Shown: positions 51,492-54,149 of the stretch, piece by piece
Position numbering within the stretch: the first letter of the stretch is position 1
Layout: every line of letters starts with the position of its first letter
NCBI GenBank assembly: GCA_902794895.1
Contig: CADBIY010000008.1
Coordinates: forward strand, 1 to 54,149
Direction of reading: 5' to 3'
DNA from: Candidatus Avelusimicrobium vaccinum
GTDB taxonomy: Bacteria > Elusimicrobiota > Elusimicrobia > Elusimicrobiales > Elusimicrobiaceae
DNA length: 54,149 bases
The notes under the pieces: generated by a model
The model's database searches: none
What the model saw: only the letters and a program-made list of their open reading frames with translations
What the model was told of the DNA's origin: nothing
Position numbers and translations under genes: made by a program

Positions 51492-52103
51492 ATGAGTGAG
51501 AATTTGAAAATCCGTTTTCGGCTTCCCAATGGGGAAGAATTTGAAGCAGAAGGACCGCAAGATTTTATTGAAACCCAGCGAACTTACTTCCTCCGTTTAG
51601 TAGGTCGGGCTACCTCCAACAACAACCAGGTGCCGCTGATAAGCCGGCCATCCTCCGCCGCACGCCCGTTGCCAGCCGAACTTTCTCTCACACCGTCTCT
51701 GCTCCGCCACAGGCCTGCGAAAGAACCTGCTGAGTTTTCTTCGGGTAAACAAACCGCCTTGGACGATAAAAACCATCTTTGGGAAGAACTGATAAAAAGG
51801 GAGGGGGAGATGCTCATTCTCCGCCGAAAATCACATCTTACCGCACAGGAAGCAGCCTTGCTCATCCTCGCAGGAGCCAAACATCTGGTAGGAGCGGATA
51901 ATTACCGGGCAATATTACTGTCAAAATCATTGCAAGAATCCGGCTTTGAAATAGGACGGTTGGACCGTCTGCTTGGAGACCTTATCAAAGAATCCTATAT
52001 ATCCGCCCAAGGCAGTAAACGCAGCCGCAGTTACCAATTGACCCCGACCGGATTCGCGCGGGCCTTTGTACTGGCCGAAAAAAGGATAGGGGAAATAAAC
52101 TAA
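51492..52103 (+). CDS. Protein of unknown function with C-terminal winged-helix-like region
   Basis: The 203-residue protein has no signal peptide. The N-terminal 40 residues (LKIRFRLPNGEEFEAEG, then TYFLRLVGR) form a small beta-rich unit. A Pro/Ser-rich linker follows, and the last 80 residues (ILSKSLQESGFEIGRLDRLLGDLIKESYISAQGSKRSRSYQLT by position about 140-190) look like a winged helix with a wing of basic and Ser residues. It could be a DNA-binding regulator acting on its own palindromic promoter. I start at ATG 51492 because AAGGA lies about ten bases upstream. Confidence 0.6.
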   Translation: MSENLKIRFRLPNGEEFEAEGPQDFIETQRTYFLRLVGRATSNNNQVPLISRPSSAARPLPAELSLTPSLLRHRPAKEPAEFSSGKQTALDDKNHLWEELIKREGEMLILRRKSHLTAQEAALLILAGAKHLVGADNYRAILLSKSLQESGFEIGRLDRLLGDLIKESYISAQGSKRSRSYQLTPTGFARAFVLAEKRIGEIN

Positions 52104-53051
52104 ATTTTCATCCGTACAAAAAAACAAAAGGGGAATAACCTTATTGTTTGGACTAAAATTAGAAAAAACCTTCCAAAATCAACCCCTCCACGCAAAATAG
52201 AAAAACTGCAAAATTAAACTAATTTTTGCATTTTTTCCATTTTAAACAATCCCCAATCCATTCCAAAAAACCTTTTACCAAACACCAAAAATCCGCATAC
52301 ACAAGTATACCTTTTTAGGTCATAAGGGGGGCTTTTTGACAGCCCCACATTACTAATGATAATTTTTATTATGTTAACTAAATGCAATAAAAACCCTTTG
52401 TTAAGCCTCCCTATTATATTTATTATATTTTTATTATTTTTAATTAAATTTTAATGATTTTTTTTATTAATCTAATAAGAATTATAAATTTTATTTATTA
52501 GCAGAAAATCTGTTGAAATTAGTCTCATAAATTTTTCTATTTTTTTGAAAATAATCATGTAGAAATAAATACATTTTTGTTTTTTAATTTCGCATCTTCC
52601 CCTCTTTTTATTTTGCAAATTTAGTACTGATTTTACATTTTTTAAAAACGCGCTAAAATGCGCTAAAACGATTTTGGGGTACCTGGGATATGGGGCAAAA
52701 ATAAAATAGGGCGTTTTTAAAAATCATTAAAATTTAAGGATTTATTAGTTTTGTCCACATTTTAGGCATTATCAATATGTGTTAAACAGTGGCCCCCTAA
52801 TTTGAAGATCGCTGAATTATTATAAAAAGCTAGATTTGCCGTAATCGTCAAATAGTAACTATGTGATTTATTCCAAATATGGAGCGAACTCAAGCAGATT
52901 TTAAGGGACCTTACTCAGGTCAACCGCATAAAAACAAAAAAGGAGCGGGGGGTTTACTTTTGCAAAGCGGACTAAATGCTCTTGCCTCGCAAAGAGAAAA
53001 TGTTCTATTACATGATTTATTTGGTAAATAAAAAGGGGGAAATAACAACGC
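52104..53051 (+). other. Very AT-rich gene-poor stretch
   Basis: Nearly 950 nt have almost no coding potential except a 50-codon frame at 52879. It contains a GGGGCT/AGCCCC hairpin (about 52328-52346), an extremely AT-rich block (52360-52620), and a 14-bp inverted repeat (52637-52651 with 52711-52724). The repeat encloses two GCGCTAAAA repeats. A single DnaA-box-like TTGTCCACA lies at 52751. It looks like decayed accessory DNA or a replication/transfer remnant. Confidence 0.5.
52879..53031 (+). CDS. Possible 50-residue protein
   Basis: The frame MERTQADFKGPYSGQPHKNK... ending NVLLHDLFGK is open for 50 codons and reads like a real polypeptide, in contrast to the surrounding AT-rich DNA. No Shine-Dalgarno or promoter is evident. 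It could be a remnant of a larger gene. Confidence 0.3.
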   Translation: MERTQADFKGPYSGQPHKNKKGAGGLLLQSGLNALASQRENVLLHDLFGK

Positions 53052-53054
53052 AAA

Positions 53055-53076
53055 AGAAGGGGGATCCTCCCCCCTT
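53055..53076 (-). terminator. Probable terminator of the secreted-protein gene
   Basis: A GAAGGGGG/CCCCCCTTC hairpin is followed on the minus strand by a T-rich tail (TTCTTTTG). It lies 118 nt past the stop codon at 53194. Confidence 0.5.
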
Positions 53077-53193
53077 CCTTTGAAGAAAAATCAATTGATT
53101 GCAAATTGATTAATTATGCATTTCTCTAGATTAATAAGCAGCAGTAACACCCAGGGTTTATCACGAAGAGGTTCATACTATCTTCTAAATAGG

Positions 53194-53775
53194 TTATTTA
53201 GATGTTTTATCATTTAGTTGTTTTTCAAGTGTACTTTTGTTTAAACTTTCTGCTTTTTGAACCACGGACTGCAAATTTTCGGCAGAGGCATTCTCTGCTT
53301 TCGGAACTTTAAATGAAGCGGCTGCCGCGTTTTTTTCTGCATCATCCGGCTTACCGAGCCCGGCCTCTCCCGCCATCAAATTGGCCGCTTTTAAATCTTT
53401 GGCTTTTGGCATTTGAAAACCACTCATGGAAGTAGCGGATGAAGAAGACGGAATTGTATTGGCTTCTTTTTTAGTGCTTGTTGCGGCGGAGTTTCCCGCA
53501 GAAGAAGTTCCCTCCGTGTTCGGGGATCCGGGAGTTGTGGGGTGATTCACGCTGACTGTTGTTTGCGGATGGTTTGCAACGGTCTCTGTTTTTAATTGCT
53601 TTACCGTTGTAGCCGTTTCCGGTTTACGGACCACCACTTGGGTTGTGGGGCGCACTACCGCCTTTCCTGTTTGCGGATGATAACTCCCCCCCGCCGGCGT
53701 TTGCGCCGCCTGCGTGCCGGTTCCCACCGCAAATACCCATACACAAACTCCTATACTATATTTTAAAAATGTCAT
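53194..53775 (-). CDS. Secreted low-complexity protein (Thr/Ser/Ala/Pro-rich)
   Basis: The 193-residue protein has a signal peptide (YSIGVCVWVFAVGTGTQAA). The mature part is mostly disordered, rich in Thr, Ser, Pro and Ala. Pieces KPETATTVKQLKTETV and VNHPTTPGSPN occur, then a short motif (FQMPKAKDLKAANL) resembled by a later FKVPKAENASAENL. This F-x-x-P-K-A-x-x-x-x-A-x-N-L pair is an internal repeat. I start at ATG 53775 after GGAGG; an upstream ATG at 53793 is possible. Function is unknown; a surface or secretion-linked role is likely. Confidence 0.6.
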   Translation of the reverse strand: MTFLKYSIGVCVWVFAVGTGTQAAQTPAGGSYHPQTGKAVVRPTTQVVVRKPETATTVKQLKTETVANHPQTTVSVNHPTTPGSPNTEGTSSAGNSAATSTKKEANTIPSSSSATSMSGFQMPKAKDLKAANLMAGEAGLGKPDDAEKNAAAASFKVPKAENASAENLQSVVQKAESLNKSTLEKQLNDKTSK

Positions 53776-53822
53776 CACAGTTCTTTCCTCCATTATCTCG
53801 CAAAGATATCCCTTTTTTCTCC

Positions 53823-54149
53823 TTAGAATCCGGAAACATTGCCGAATGATGATTGAAAAGGAATTCCAGGCAAAGAGGGTCTTCTATTCAACAGGTTACT
53901 CACATTATCAGTAGGAGCCAAAGCCTGCAATTCAGCCAACTGTTTAGAAGGGATCCGTAGATTCAGTCTGAAATTAAATATTACATCTAGTCCTTCTCCT
54001 CCAACCTCTTGCGCCCTAATTTCCAAATGCACGTGGGGCGCGCGGGAAACTTCATGATGGCCAAATCGTACCGCCGGTGTAATTATGAATTCTTTGTCCG
54101 CCGGAAGTTGAGACTGAATATATTTTAGATAAATAGACCACTGCCGATC
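53823..54149 (-). CDS. C-terminal part of a gene cut by the window edge
   Basis: The frame is open from the right edge to the stop at 53823, giving 108 residues of a longer protein. It contains PAVRFGHHEVSRAPHVHLEIR, with closely spaced His residues (HH, then PHVHLE) that could form a metal or catalytic site. A LPGIPFQSSFGNVSGF C-terminus follows. The histidine pattern recalls nuclease-type domains of large secreted toxins, but this is only a resemblance and no family is assigned. Confidence 0.55.
   Translation of the reverse strand, partial: DRQWSIYLKYIQSQLPADKEFIITPAVRFGHHEVSRAPHVHLEIRAQEVGGEGLDVIFNFRLNLRIPSKQLAELQALAPTDNVSNLLNRRPSLPGIPFQSSFGNVSGF

Noticed and set aside
52360-52760. Chromosomal replication origin
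   Set aside because: There is only one imperfect DnaA-box-like site and no dnaA/dnaN/gyr genes nearby, so I do not annotate an origin.

Overview
The window looks like a chromosome segment of a Gram-negative, fermentative, host-associated bacterium, and I favour a gut Elusimicrobiota relative. The reasons are: outer-membrane machinery (TolC-like channel, FadL-like and OprB-like porins, LPS-type glycosyltransferases), PPi-dependent phosphofructokinase with L-lactate dehydrogenase, a lone type IV pilin, and many short secreted proteins that resemble no family I know. This assignment is an inference; there is no rRNA here to confirm it.

Layout. 1-460: a duplicated 34-bp sequence, each copy followed by a terminator, then a well-formed leftward small-RNA candidate with its own promoter and two C6 tracts. 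460-6346: secreted ankyrin-repeat protein, FGGY kinase, RecB/Cas4-like nuclease, a secreted unknown and tRNA-Arg(UCU). 6407-19992: one long surface-polysaccharide operon. It makes a CDP-3,6-dideoxy-4-keto sugar (rfbFGH), then has a thiamine-diphosphate enzyme, an HpcH/HpaI-type aldolase, an RmlC-like epimerase and two SDRs that probably build a branched or epimerised dideoxy sugar. AT-rich glycosyltransferases of families 2 and 9 follow, with a recombination scar after the first. 20526-22211: PPi-phosphofructokinase. 22356-28270: two ChaN/TIKI-like secreted paralogues, a secreted unknown and an orphan adenine methyltransferase. 28347-30065: DUF805, HD-domain and sirtuin genes. 30087-30825: a large structured leader RNA in front of a type IV pilin. 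30886-34213: an aaxABC-type arginine decarboxylation and antiport operon like that of Chlamydia. 34515-38183: RmuC, a small lipoprotein, an ECF sigma/anti-sigma/periplasmic protein set and a small standalone transcript. 38224-45458: a secreted/MFS-like hybrid protein and a MacAB-TolC-like efflux operon. 45584-51074: DUF486, dCMP deaminase, TPR, FadL, LDH, a second copy of the structured leader in front of a 73-aa protein, and MutY. 51075-54149: an AT-rich, gene-poor accessory stretch with palindromes, a possible small ORF, a putative winged-helix protein and secreted or partial genes.

The most interesting item is the pair of structured RNAs at 30106-30321 and 49620-49835. Primary sequence differs in most helices, but the helix order is the same. 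Both begin with the same 13 nt, both contain CCAAAAACAG, CGAATG and ACTACGGCTGTT, and both end in a long intrinsic terminator. In each copy the terminator's 5' arm and loop can instead pair with upstream strands. They precede unrelated genes (a pilin and a small helical protein), which suggests an undescribed cis-regulatory RNA or attenuator class. Secondary highlights are the CDP-sugar/ThDP/aldolase cluster, the aaxABC operon outside Chlamydia, and the C-rich sRNA candidate.
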